From positions 1 through 29,808 of the forward strand of contig CAZLFA010000052.1 in assembly GCA_964558665.1 (NCBI GenBank): a stretch of DNA of 29,808 nucleotides, read 5' to 3'. Source of the DNA: CAZLFA01 sp964558665. GTDB lineage: Bacteria; Desulfobacterota; Syntrophia; Syntrophales; PHBD01. The position numbers and the translations under genes were made by a program. Position 1 is the first letter of the stretch, and each line of letters begins with the position of its first letter. Shown one piece after another: positions 17,712 to 25,128 of this stretch. The notes under the pieces were generated by a model. The model searched no databases, had not been told where the DNA came from, and saw only the letters and a list, made by a program, of their open reading frames with translations.

Positions 17712-17740
17712 ATCATATTTGTACGTCAAACCATAGACAA
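17712..17740 (-). promoter_or_regulatory. Promoter of the LsrF-like operon
   Basis: The minus strand has TTGTCT (17735-17740) and TATGAT (17712-17717) with a 17-base spacer. Transcription would start near 17705, giving a leader of about 50 bases before the LsrF-like gene. Confidence 0.5.
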
Positions 17741-17819
17741 AAGAGAATAAAAAAATCAGTATTATTCGATTGAAGTCAATAAAACAATCATCATACAATT
17801 CTCCGAACGTAAATTTTTC

Positions 17820-17848
17820 TTGCCGTTATATCTGTGTTGTTCTATCAT
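17820..17848 (+). promoter_or_regulatory. Promoter of the PilZ gene
   Basis: TTGCCG (17820-17825) and TATCAT (17843-17848) are separated by 17 bases, with the start codon at 17909. The 254-base gap between the two divergent genes is AT-rich and holds both promoters. I see nothing else in it. Confidence 0.5.
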
Positions 17849-17908
17849 TAACATATTAAGTACCGTAGCAAGGACTTTGTATTTGACAAATTGTTGAGGT
17901 GGTATTTT

Positions 17909-18196
17909 ATGACAGATGACGATAAAAAAACAACCCGCTCCAGTGAGAGGCATGGAATCAAGACGACGGTTGAATTTTATGTTGACGGCGACATAGAAAC
18001 CGCAACATCCGTAGATGTTTCCAACGGCGGCATGAGCTTTGAAACCGCGGAGCCGGTCAAGATACGCATGCGGCTGAAGGTCGGGGACGAGTACCAGGAG
18101 CATTATTCACGTCTGGTATGGGCAAGGAAAAACCCCAACGGCAGCATGTCCTACGGATTCGAGTTCATTACGGATAACGACGAGTGTGTGTTTTGA
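17909..18196 (+). CDS. PilZ-domain protein
   Basis: A single-domain PilZ protein of 95 residues. PilZ domains bind cyclic di-GMP through RxxxR followed about 20-30 residues later by (D/N)xSxxG. Here the second motif is intact (DVSNGG, residues 36-41). At the usual position the first reads RHGIK (14-18), so the second Arg is Lys; R10-SSE-R14 is a shifted alternative. Binding may be weakened or kept. I start at 17909 (MTDDDKK), with TGAGGTGG upstream; the frame extends six codons further left without a ribosome-binding site. No partner domain is attached, so it would act by binding another protein. It is a single gene ended by a bidirectional terminator. Confidence 0.82.
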   Translation: MTDDDKKTTRSSERHGIKTTVEFYVDGDIETATSVDVSNGGMSFETAEPVKIRMRLKVGDEYQEHYSRLVWARKNPNGSMSYGFEFITDNDECVF

Positions 18197-18205
18197 TAAA
18201 TAAAG

Positions 18206-18252
18206 AAAGCGGGACAGAGCCCGGCGTGCCGGACAAACATTCCCGCCTTTTT
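18206..18252. terminator. Bidirectional terminator after PilZ gene
   Basis: GCGGGA (18209-18214) pairs with TCCCGC (18241-18246), with an inner CCGGC-GTG-CCGG hairpin. T48-T52 follows on the plus strand and TTTCTTTATTT on the minus strand. It serves both convergent genes. Confidence 0.8.
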
Positions 18253-18274
18253 GTTGTCTGCAGCGGCTGTATCG

Positions 18275-18544
18275 TTATGACTGACACTTACACAAAGCCC
18301 CAACGCCTCCGATGGTATTAGCGAACTTGTCGGCATCCGCCCTGTAATCATAAGACCTGAAAAGACATACGTCCGACCCTCGGGCGGACTTCATTTCACC
18401 AAGATTGCGAGTATCGACCTCTACTTTGCCTTTAACGCAATAAACACTGTATTTCGTGGCACAGAACCCCTCATTTGCCGAGATGGCCAGGAAAGACACA
18501 GCCACGAATATACTGAGCACTGAGACAATAATAACTTTTTTCAT
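18275..18544 (-). CDS. Small secreted cysteine-containing protein
   Basis: An 89-residue protein. Residues 1-28 form a signal peptide (MKKVIIVSVLSIFVAVSFLA, cleavage likely after the FCA that follows). The mature part of about 60 residues has four cysteines (YCVKG, VCLFRS, LCKCQ), suggesting two disulfides. I do not recognise the family. The start at 18544 is set by GGAGG four bases upstream and the signal peptide. The frame stays open through the adjacent repeat, but that upstream part is not coding. It is a lone gene facing the PilZ gene, with a family A repeat 50 bases upstream where its promoter would be expected. Confidence 0.7.
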   Translation of the reverse strand: MKKVIIVSVLSIFVAVSFLAISANEGFCATKYSVYCVKGKVEVDTRNLGEMKSARGSDVCLFRSYDYRADADKFANTIGGVGALCKCQS

Positions 18545-18593
18545 ATGACCTCCTTTATTGGGTTTATTCAAGATACATGCCTTATGTTTTTGT

Positions 18594-18765
18594 CCCAGAT
18601 TACGCGATAAAGACGTAATACCCTCCGGTATCCTGGTCAAAGAGGCTTCCCGCGGCTCAGAATATTTTTCACAGGAAAAATATTTGATTCGCCGCTTGAA
18701 AACCCCTTTGACCAGGATAATATTCACTTATCCAAGTGCCGATACGTTCTATTGCGTAATCTGGG
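18594..18765. repeat. Structured repeat family A, full copy 2
   Basis: 172 bases. The outer ends CCCAGATTACGCGA (18594-18607) and TTGCGTAATCTGGG (18752-18765) pair with one G-T wobble. Relative to copy 1, the fourth base pair changed from G-C to A-T on both sides. The inner stem ATCCTGGTCAAAG pairs perfectly with CTTTGACCAGGAT, and the loop CACAGG is identical. There are two side hairpins: ATACC-CTCC-GGTAT (18619-18632) and CACTT-ATCC-AAGTG (18725-18738). It sits between the small secreted gene and the 3' end of the Kef-type gene, and encodes nothing. Confidence 0.87.
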
Positions 18766-18800
18766 TTTATTATAGGCTACTATGGATTATTGGTCAAAGG

Positions 18801-18838
18801 AAAAAGACTATCTGAAAAAAAGACAATCAGGGTCTTTT
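18801..18838 (-). terminator. Terminator of the Kef-type operon
   Basis: AAAAGAC (18802-18808) pairs with GTCTTTT (18832-18838), with inner CTGA/TCAG. On the minus strand the stem is followed by a T-rich run. It lies about 50 bases past the transporter stop. Confidence 0.5.
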
Positions 18839-18888
18839 ACTTAAGGAATTAAGAGAGAAGTCAATCTGTTCTGGTGCGTAAGCCGAGT

Positions 18889-20754
18889 TTATTTCTCCGG
18901 TTCTTTATACGGGTCGAGTTCCCAGGCGTGGTCATGAAGAGACGGATCAGCTTCGCGGTCGCTGGCGAGCAGTTGCTCCTGCTCCTGTATCTGTTCTCTG
19001 GCATTGTAGATGTAGGACTTTTCATCGTGGCGATGCGGTGCCAGCCTGTTCAGCGCCGCTTCGTCGTATTTGATGAAATTCTGCCCGGCACGCAGGGCGC
19101 TGTAGCGGCGGTGCCCGAGTTTGACCAGGACATCGACCCCCAGTCTTACCGAGGAATCGAGATAGTCCCGATATATGTCCTTCATTCCGCAATCGATCAG
19201 TTCGTAGGCGTCCGATCTGCTGCCCGCCCTGACCATGATCTCCAGTCCCGGGAAGTTCTTCCTGATCTTTTCCACAAGCTCGTAATTTGTGGCCGGATCG
19301 GCCACTGCTGCAATCAGTATCCTGGCCTCTTCGGCGCCTGCCGATTTCAGGATATCTGTCCGCGTGGCGTCGCCGTAAAAGACCTTGAAGCCCATTTTGC
19401 GCAGCAGATCGACACGATCGGAGTCGTTGTCGAGGATTGTGGCTTTGATGCCGTTCGCTCTTAGAAAACGGCCGATGGTGCTACCGAAGTCTCCGAAGCC
19501 GGCAATAATGACAGGGCGCTGGACATCAATAACATCTCCCGCCCGCGACTCCTTTTCCAATGTTCCGAAGCGGGGCAGTATCAGGCGTTCATTGATAAAA
19601 AGCAGGAAGGGCGTCAGCGTCATGCTGAGAGCGGTAACGGCCATCATCTTATCCGTCCATTCCTGGGAAAGTATATTCACCTGGTGCATGAAGGAAAAAA
19701 GAACGAAGGCAAACTCGCCCACCTGTGCAAGGCCGAGGGCAAAAATCAGGTTCTGGTCAAACGCAAGCTTAAAGATCCTGCCCACGGCGAGGAGGACTGC
19801 AAGTTTAATCGCAATTACCGCCAGAACCATGGAAACGATGTTCAGAGGCGAGCCGGCAATAAGCTTGAAATTAATCGATGCCCCGACGGTTATGAAAAAA
19901 AGCCCCAGGAGCAGCCCCTTGAAAGGTTCGATGTCGCTCTCCAGTTCATGGCGGAATTCGCTGTTGGCAAGCACCACTCCCGCGAGAAATGTTCCCAGTG
20001 CCGGGCTTAAGCCCACTGTCTGCATAAGGTAGGCCGTGGCCAGAATGATCAGCAGGGCGGAGGCAGTCAGCAGTTCCCGCAGACGCGTGGCGGCCATGAA
20101 TCTCAGAAATGGTACGATCAGGAAACGGCCGGCCATGAAAACCGATAAGCCGGCACCCAGTACGGCCAGTGTCTGCAGCCAACCCGGCAGGCCGTCCAGG
20201 ACTGACTTCTGATGTCCCGATGCGGGATCGAAGGCCGTTATCGCCAGCAGAGGGAGCAGCGCTAGTATCGGGATGACGGAGATATCCTGAAAAAGCAGAA
20301 CGGCAAATGAAGATTTGCCTGCCAGTGTGTCCGCCAGTCCTTTTTCTTTCAGAGATTGAAGGACGATGGCCGTAGACGACATGGCGATGGCAAGGCCGGA
20401 AGCCAGCGCCGCCCGCCAGTCGAGTCCGATTGACATCAATAATGTACAGGCAAGAAGAGAGGTAGCCGTTATCTGTACGGATCCCATGCCGAGAATAAGG
20501 CGGCGCATGCGCCAAAAGTGCAGGGGTTCGAGTTCAAGCCCGATCAGGAAGAGCATCATGACAACGCCGAATTCGGCAAAGTGCATGACGTCCTGTCCCT
20601 CTTTTCCCACGAATCCCAGGAAGAAAGGACCTATTATGATGCCCGCGAAAAGATAGCCGAGTACCGATCCCATGCCGAGACGCTTGGCAACGGGCACGCA
20701 GATAATGGCAGCGGTAAGGTAAATGAGTGCCTGGGCGAGAAATCCGTCGGTCAT
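18889..20754 (-). CDS. KefB/KefC-type cation:proton antiporter with RCK domain
   Basis: A 621-residue CPA2-family transporter. The first 380 residues are a membrane domain of about 12 segments with the Kef signature LAIAMSSTAIVLQ and SSFAVLLFQDISVIPIL. Residues about 405-520 form a TrkA-N/RCK nucleotide-binding domain (PVIIAGFGDFGSTIGRFL, ILDNDSDRVDLLRKMGFKVFYGDA). A short tail follows, rich in Gln/Glu. Such proteins release potassium in exchange for protons to acidify the cell during electrophile stress, gated by glutathione or nucleotides. Its start overlaps the stop of the KefF-like gene by four bases (ATGA), typical of Kef pairs. KefB and KefC cannot be told apart here. Confidence 0.92.
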   Translation of the reverse strand: MTDGFLAQALIYLTAAIICVPVAKRLGMGSVLGYLFAGIIIGPFFLGFVGKEGQDVMHFAEFGVVMMLFLIGLELEPLHFWRMRRLILGMGSVQITATSLLACTLLMSIGLDWRAALASGLAIAMSSTAIVLQSLKEKGLADTLAGKSSFAVLLFQDISVIPILALLPLLAITAFDPASGHQKSVLDGLPGWLQTLAVLGAGLSVFMAGRFLIVPFLRFMAATRLRELLTASALLIILATAYLMQTVGLSPALGTFLAGVVLANSEFRHELESDIEPFKGLLLGLFFITVGASINFKLIAGSPLNIVSMVLAVIAIKLAVLLAVGRIFKLAFDQNLIFALGLAQVGEFAFVLFSFMHQVNILSQEWTDKMMAVTALSMTLTPFLLFINERLILPRFGTLEKESRAGDVIDVQRPVIIAGFGDFGSTIGRFLRANGIKATILDNDSDRVDLLRKMGFKVFYGDATRTDILKSAGAEEARILIAAVADPATNYELVEKIRKNFPGLEIMVRAGSRSDAYELIDCGMKDIYRDYLDSSVRLGVDVLVKLGHRRYSALRAGQNFIKYDEAALNRLAPHRHDEKSYIYNAREQIQEQEQLLASDREADPSLHDHAWELDPYKEPEK

Positions 20755-21362
20755 TTTTGCCCCCCTGTCTTAGTTGCCGACAGCCAGTCGTTCAACAGGG
20801 GGTACTGTTTCATCTCTTCGGTCCGATCCGGTTCCGCGGATAAAAAATCAAGAAGCATCCGGTAATCTTCTGCGTATCCTTCGATCTCTTCCGTTGTCAG
20901 ACGGTATGTCCCCTGCACGGCAAACGGAGGAAGGTACACCATCTTGCAGAGATAGGCCGTCTGTTCAAACGGGTGGAGAAACTCCCCGAGAGTGAAGCGG
21001 TTTGATCCGTCTTTCTGATAGGACTCCCTTGTCCCCCCGGAGGTTATACAGTTAAAGCAGATCTTGCCCCTCAGGTTGTCGCCCTCCGGTCCATGCGCCC
21101 ATCCGAATTCCAGGACGGTGTCCATCCACTGTTTTAAAACTGCCGGGGCGCTGTACAAAAAAAATGGATGATGCCAGACAATGTTGTCATGCTGAAGCAG
21201 AAGAGCCCTTTCATGTTCAACATCGATGTTGAAATCGGGATATGCCTCGTAAAGATCGTGGAGCAGAACTGTTTCGTAATCCTGAACCGGCCTCAGCAAT
21301 ATTCTGTTGATCCGGGATTTCTCATAGCGCGGATGGGCAAAGAGTATCAAAGTTTTCTTCAT
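20751..21362 (-). CDS. KefF-like NAD(P)H flavin oxidoreductase
   Basis: A flavodoxin-fold protein of 203 residues from the ATG at 21362 (MKKTLILFAHP). A GTG at 21380 would add six residues but has no better ribosome-binding site. Family marks are LFAHPRYEKSRIN for FMN phosphate binding, NIVWHHPFFLYSAPAVLKQW and VLEFGWAHGPEGDNLRGK. KefF and KefG are cytoplasmic accessory subunits that activate Kef channels and reduce quinones. The four-base overlap with the antiporter gene supports that pairing. No clear promoter is visible in the short gap upstream, so transcription may depend on read-through from the carboxyltransferase gene. Confidence 0.88.
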   Translation of the reverse strand: MKKTLILFAHPRYEKSRINRILLRPVQDYETVLLHDLYEAYPDFNIDVEHERALLLQHDNIVWHHPFFLYSAPAVLKQWMDTVLEFGWAHGPEGDNLRGKICFNCITSGGTRESYQKDGSNRFTLGEFLHPFEQTAYLCKMVYLPPFAVQGTYRLTTEEIEGYAEDYRMLLDFLSAEPDRTEEMKQYPLLNDWLSATKTGGQK

Positions 21363-21395
21363 GATATCGCTTCGTCGCACCGGTGGTTTGACAAG

Positions 21396-21423
21396 AAGGG
21401 CAGGCCGTTGCGGCCTGCCCTTT
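21396..21423 (-). terminator. Terminator after carboxyltransferase gene
   Basis: AAGGGCAGGCCG (21396-21407) and CGGCCTGCCCTT (21411-21422) form a perfect 12-base stem around TTG. On the minus strand it is followed by CTTGT after the TT. It lies 12 bases past the carboxyltransferase stop. Confidence 0.75.
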
Positions 21424-21434
21424 AACTTCGCGAA

Positions 21435-22997
21435 TTACAGAGGAATGTTGTTGTGTTTCTTGGCAAGCCTTACTTCGGCCTTGTCTTTCAGTGTATCGAG
21501 AATTGCCGCTACGCGCTTTCTTGTTTCACGCGGGGCGATGATCTCTTCGATAATCCCCATGCTTGCTGCAAAGTAGGGGTTATTGAACTGCTCTTCATAG
21601 GATTTCACCAACTCGGCACGCTTGGCGGCCGGATCTTCGGCGCCGGAGATCTCGCGGCGGTAGACGATGTTGCAGGCGCCTTCCGCACCCATGACGGCGA
21701 TTTCGGCTGACGGCCAGGCCATCACGTAATCGGCGCCCAGATACTTGCTGCACATGCCGATGTAGGCCCCGCCGTAATCCTTGCGGGTGACGACAGTGAG
21801 CTTCGGGACGGTCGCTTCGGAATACGCATGGAGCAGCTTCGCCCCATGGCTGATGATTCCCGACCATTCCTGTGCTGTTCCGGGCATGTAGCCGGGGACG
21901 TCGGAGAAGGTGAGGAGCGGAATGTTGAAGGCGTCGCAGAAGCGGATGAAGCGTGATGCCTTGTCGGAGGCGTTGACGTCGAGGACGCCGGCGCCGTACT
22001 TCGGGTTGTTGGCGATGACGCCGACCGTTTTGCCCATGATGCGGATGAAGGCTACCAGCATGTTGCGTGCCCAAAGTTCATGGCATTCAAATACGTCGCC
22101 GTTGTCGGCCACGGCCTCGACGACCTTTCTCATGTCGTATCCCCTGGTTGCCCTGTCGGGAATGATCTTGTCCAGATCGGGGCAGAGTCTGTCGGCACTG
22201 TCGCTGCACGCTGCAATCGGCATTTCGCTGTGGCAGCTGTCGGGCAGGAACGACAGAAGGGTTTTTACCTTGGTGATGCAGTCTTCGTCGTTTTCCGTAG
22301 CGAAGTGGCAGACACCGCTTTTTGTCGCGTGGGCGACGGCACCGCCCAGATCGTCATGGCTGACCTCCTCGCCGATGACGGCCTTGATGACATCCGGACC
22401 GGTGATATACATATAGCTTGTGTTTTTAACCATGAAAACCCAGTCGGTCAGGGCAGGGGAATAAACGGCGCCGCCGGCCGTGGGGCCCATGATGGCTGTG
22501 ATCTGGGGGATGTATCCTGAACCGATGGTGTTGCGGTAGAAGATTCCGCCGTAACCGTCAAGTGCCGGTACGCCTTCCTGGATGCGGGCTCCGCCTGAGT
22601 CGTTCAGTGCCACGAAGGGTTTGCGGGCGTCGATGGCCATATCCATGACCTTCCAGATCTTTTTGGCGTGCATCTCACCGAGGCTGCCTCCTGAGCTTGT
22701 GAAGTCCTGCGCGGCCGCAAATACGGTTCTGCCGTTTACCTTTCCGAATCCCGTAACGACGCCGTCCGCGTTGATCTCTTTCTTGTCCAGTCCAAAGAGA
22801 GTGGAACGGTGTTTGACGAAGAGCTGAACTTCCTGGAACGTGTCCTTGTCATAAAAGAGGTTAAGGCGTTCTCTGGCAGTGAGCTTCCCGAGGTCGTGCT
22901 GCTTGGTGATCAGTTTATCCCCGCCCATTTTCATCAAGGCGTCTCTTTTGGCTTCAAACGCCTCGATTCTGGCTTCTGTGATGCTTTTCTTTTCCAT
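21435..22997 (-). CDS. Acyl-CoA carboxyltransferase subunit (MmdA/PccB type)
   Basis: A 520-residue biotin-dependent carboxyltransferase, like the alpha subunit of methylmalonyl-CoA decarboxylase or the beta subunit of propionyl-CoA carboxylase. It moves CO2 between biotin and the alpha carbon of an acyl-CoA. The N half shows TARERLNLFYD, DFTSSGGSLGEMHAKK, SGGARIQEG and GPTAGGAVYSPALTD. The C half shows DVPGYMPGTAQE, KDYGGAYIGM and GAEGACNIVYRR. Both oxyanion-hole glycine pairs are present. No biotin carrier, biotin carboxylase or membrane pump subunit is in the window, so partners must lie elsewhere. AAAGGAGAT precedes the start. It faces away from pgk across 195 bases and has its own terminator. 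Confidence 0.92.
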   Translation of the reverse strand: MEKKSITEARIEAFEAKRDALMKMGGDKLITKQHDLGKLTARERLNLFYDKDTFQEVQLFVKHRSTLFGLDKKEINADGVVTGFGKVNGRTVFAAAQDFTSSGGSLGEMHAKKIWKVMDMAIDARKPFVALNDSGGARIQEGVPALDGYGGIFYRNTIGSGYIPQITAIMGPTAGGAVYSPALTDWVFMVKNTSYMYITGPDVIKAVIGEEVSHDDLGGAVAHATKSGVCHFATENDEDCITKVKTLLSFLPDSCHSEMPIAACSDSADRLCPDLDKIIPDRATRGYDMRKVVEAVADNGDVFECHELWARNMLVAFIRIMGKTVGVIANNPKYGAGVLDVNASDKASRFIRFCDAFNIPLLTFSDVPGYMPGTAQEWSGIISHGAKLLHAYSEATVPKLTVVTRKDYGGAYIGMCSKYLGADYVMAWPSAEIAVMGAEGACNIVYRREISGAEDPAAKRAELVKSYEEQFNNPYFAASMGIIEEIIAPRETRKRVAAILDTLKDKAEVRLAKKHNNIPL

Positions 22998-23097
22998 AAT
23001 CAGTAAATCTCCTTTAACAAATTATTTTTCTTCCGTAGTCCGGATTTTTCTTTAAGCCGATGTTATTTACATGCAGCCCCTACTTACGATTTCTGCC

Positions 23098-23126
23098 TTG
23101 ACCTGCGGTTTCCCCTGAGATATAGG
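23098..23126 (+). promoter_or_regulatory. Promoter of the pgk operon
   Basis: TTGACC (23098-23103) and TATAGG (23121-23126) are spaced by 17 bases, with transcription expected near 23133 and the pgk start at 23193. No clear promoter is seen for the divergent carboxyltransferase gene in the same gap. Confidence 0.55.
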
Positions 23127-23192
23127 AAGCCGACCATTGAATTAAGAGATGGCCTTATACCCTGTTTGTAAGAAAATGGCAAGGAGGCTTAA

Positions 23193-24377
23193 ATGAAATA
23201 TGTAGATCAGATCAACCTCAAGGGAAAAAGGGTGCTGTTCCGCTTTGATTTCAATGTTCCGCTGGATGGTTCCCAGAATATAACGGACGATATCAGAATA
23301 AGATCAGTTCTTCCTACCATTAATTATGCGCTGGATGAAGGCGCCAAAGTTATTATTATGTCTCACCTTGGCCGTCCCAAGGGCAAGGTTGTGCCTTCCA
23401 TGAGCCTGGCGCCCGTGGCCAAGAGATTATCAAGGCTTATTGACAAACAGGTCACGATGGCCGAGGATTGCATAGGTGCGGAAGTCAACAAACTGGTAGA
23501 TAATATGAAGCCCGGGGACGTGGTCCTTCTGGAAAATCTGAGATTTCATCCCGAAGAGGAGAAAAACCTTGATGATTTTGCAAAAGAACTGGCGAGTTTA
23601 GCAGATGTCTATATCGATGATGCTTTCGGGAATGCACACCGCAGCCATGCCTCGAACGTCGCCATTACCAGGTTCGTCAAGGAGTGCGGCGCCGGTTTTT
23701 TGATTAAGAAAGAGCTTAACTACCTGATAAATGTGGTTGATAACCCTTCCCGACCGTTTGTGGCGATTATCGGCGGCTCCAAGGTGTCGGGGAAGTTGGA
23801 GGCCTTGAGCAATCTTATAAAGAAAGTCGACAAGATGATCATCGGCGGCGGCATGGCCTTTACATTTCTGAAAGCCCTGGGATACGACATCGGCCAGTCG
23901 ATTGTCGAAGAGGAGCTTATCCCCAAGGCAATCGAGATAATCAACACGGCCAAGGAGCTGGGCGTAAAGTTTTATCTGCCCATCGACTGTGTGATTGCCG
24001 AGAAAAAAAGCGCCGATGCAGAGTCCAAAATAGTGCCGGTGCAGGAGATGAATGCCAACTGGGTGGGACTGGATATCGGTCCTGCAACGATTACCCTCTT
24101 CAGCGAGGCTTTGAGCAATGCCAAAACCATTGTCTGGAACGGTCCCATGGGCGTGTTTGAAATCGATGCCTTCAGTCGCGGAACATTTGCCCTGGCTCGC
24201 AGCGTTGCAAACTCCTATGCATTGACCATCGTCGGCGGCGGGGATACAGACGTCGCCATCAACAGGGCCGGGGAAAGCGACAACATCACTTATATTTCCA
24301 CCGGAGGCGGCGCTTCTCTGGAACTTCTGGAGGGGAAGACGCTGCCGGCGATTGCTGCTCTCGAATGTGTTTCTTGA
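23193..24377 (+). CDS. pgk: Phosphoglycerate kinase
   Basis: A 394-residue glycolytic and gluconeogenic enzyme exchanging phosphate between 1,3-bisphosphoglycerate and ADP. Visible blocks are RFDFNVPLD, SHLGRPKG, LLENLRFHPEEEKN, DDAFGNAHRSHAS, IGGSKVSGK, NGPMGVFE, GGGDTDVA and STGGGASLELLEGK, giving all substrate arginines and both nucleotide loops. AAGGAGG precedes the start. It is not followed by tpiA, the common neighbour, but by truA starting 10 bases after its stop. Activity should be normal. Confidence 0.97.
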   Translation: MKYVDQINLKGKRVLFRFDFNVPLDGSQNITDDIRIRSVLPTINYALDEGAKVIIMSHLGRPKGKVVPSMSLAPVAKRLSRLIDKQVTMAEDCIGAEVNKLVDNMKPGDVVLLENLRFHPEEEKNLDDFAKELASLADVYIDDAFGNAHRSHASNVAITRFVKECGAGFLIKKELNYLINVVDNPSRPFVAIIGGSKVSGKLEALSNLIKKVDKMIIGGGMAFTFLKALGYDIGQSIVEEELIPKAIEIINTAKELGVKFYLPIDCVIAEKKSADAESKIVPVQEMNANWVGLDIGPATITLFSEALSNAKTIVWNGPMGVFEIDAFSRGTFALARSVANSYALTIVGGGDTDVAINRAGESDNITYISTGGGASLELLEGKTLPAIAALECVS

Positions 24378-24387
24378 TCTTCATTTT

Positions 24388-25128
24388 ATGCGCAATATCA
24401 AAATTGTTCTGGAATACGAAGGGACATCCTACCACGGCTGGCAGCGGCAGAAAAACGGTGTCAGCATTCAGCAGATACTGGAAGAGAAAGCATCGATAAT
24501 TACCGGTGAAGGCATCAAGGTTACCGGTTCGGGAAGAACTGATGCCGGGGTGCATGCCATCGCTCAGGTTGTGAATTTCAGGACGAATTCCCCAATAGAA
24601 GTAAAGAAACTCAAGGACGGCATCAACAGCCTGCTTCCCAGAGACATAGTCATCAGGTCGCTGGCTGATGTCGATTTCTCTTTTCACGCCCGCAAGGACG
24701 CGATGAGCAAGATATACCTGTACCAGATATGCAACCGGCGCGTCAGGCCGGTTCTGGAAAGAAACTTTGTCTGGGCCGTGTACAAGCCTCTGGACATAGA
24801 GAGTATGAGGCGGGCGGCCGAGATGTTGAAGGGAAGGCATGACTTCACCTCTTTCAGCACCGTCCATACAGATGTCGAAGAATTTACAAGGACGATCATG
24901 GAGATCCGCATAGAGGCGGACAACGAAGGCATGATAAGAGTATTTATTGAAGCCGACGGATTTCTGCGCTATATGGTAAGGACGATAGTCGGCACGCTTG
25001 TCGAAATAGGAAGGGGCAAACGCAGCTCTTCGGATATCGTGCCCATATTAAATGCGAAAGACAGAAAACAGGCGGGAATGACCGCTCCTGCAAAGGGACT
25101 GTTCCTCAAGGAAGTGAAGTACGGATGA
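24388..25128 (+). CDS. truA: tRNA pseudouridine(38-40) synthase
   Basis: Modifies uridines 38-40 in the anticodon stem of tRNAs. With the start at 24388 (MRNIKIVLEYEGTSYHGWQ) the protein has 246 residues and begins just as the family does. An upstream extension inside pgk is not credible. The catalytic residue is Asp52 in GSGRTDAGVHA, with FHARKDAMSKIYLY and FLRYMVRTIVGTLVEIG as the later conserved strands. No ribosome-binding site is obvious, so translation probably depends on coupling to pgk 10 bases upstream. Its stop overlaps the rfbD start by four bases. Confidence 0.95.
   Translation: MRNIKIVLEYEGTSYHGWQRQKNGVSIQQILEEKASIITGEGIKVTGSGRTDAGVHAIAQVVNFRTNSPIEVKKLKDGINSLLPRDIVIRSLADVDFSFHARKDAMSKIYLYQICNRRVRPVLERNFVWAVYKPLDIESMRRAAEMLKGRHDFTSFSTVHTDVEEFTRTIMEIRIEADNEGMIRVFIEADGFLRYMVRTIVGTLVEIGRGKRSSSDIVPILNAKDRKQAGMTAPAKGLFLKEVKYG

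Noticed and set aside
18594..18765. tRNA-like cloverleaf or integron attC site
   Set aside because: The outer stem with side hairpins recalls both, but the length is about 172 bases. No anticodon arm or CCA region exists, no attC core sites are found, and no integrase or cassette array is present.
24352..24387. Extended start of truA inside pgk
   Set aside because: TruA proteins begin close to the RNIKIVLEYEGT strand; the added residues are the shifted frame of the pgk end.
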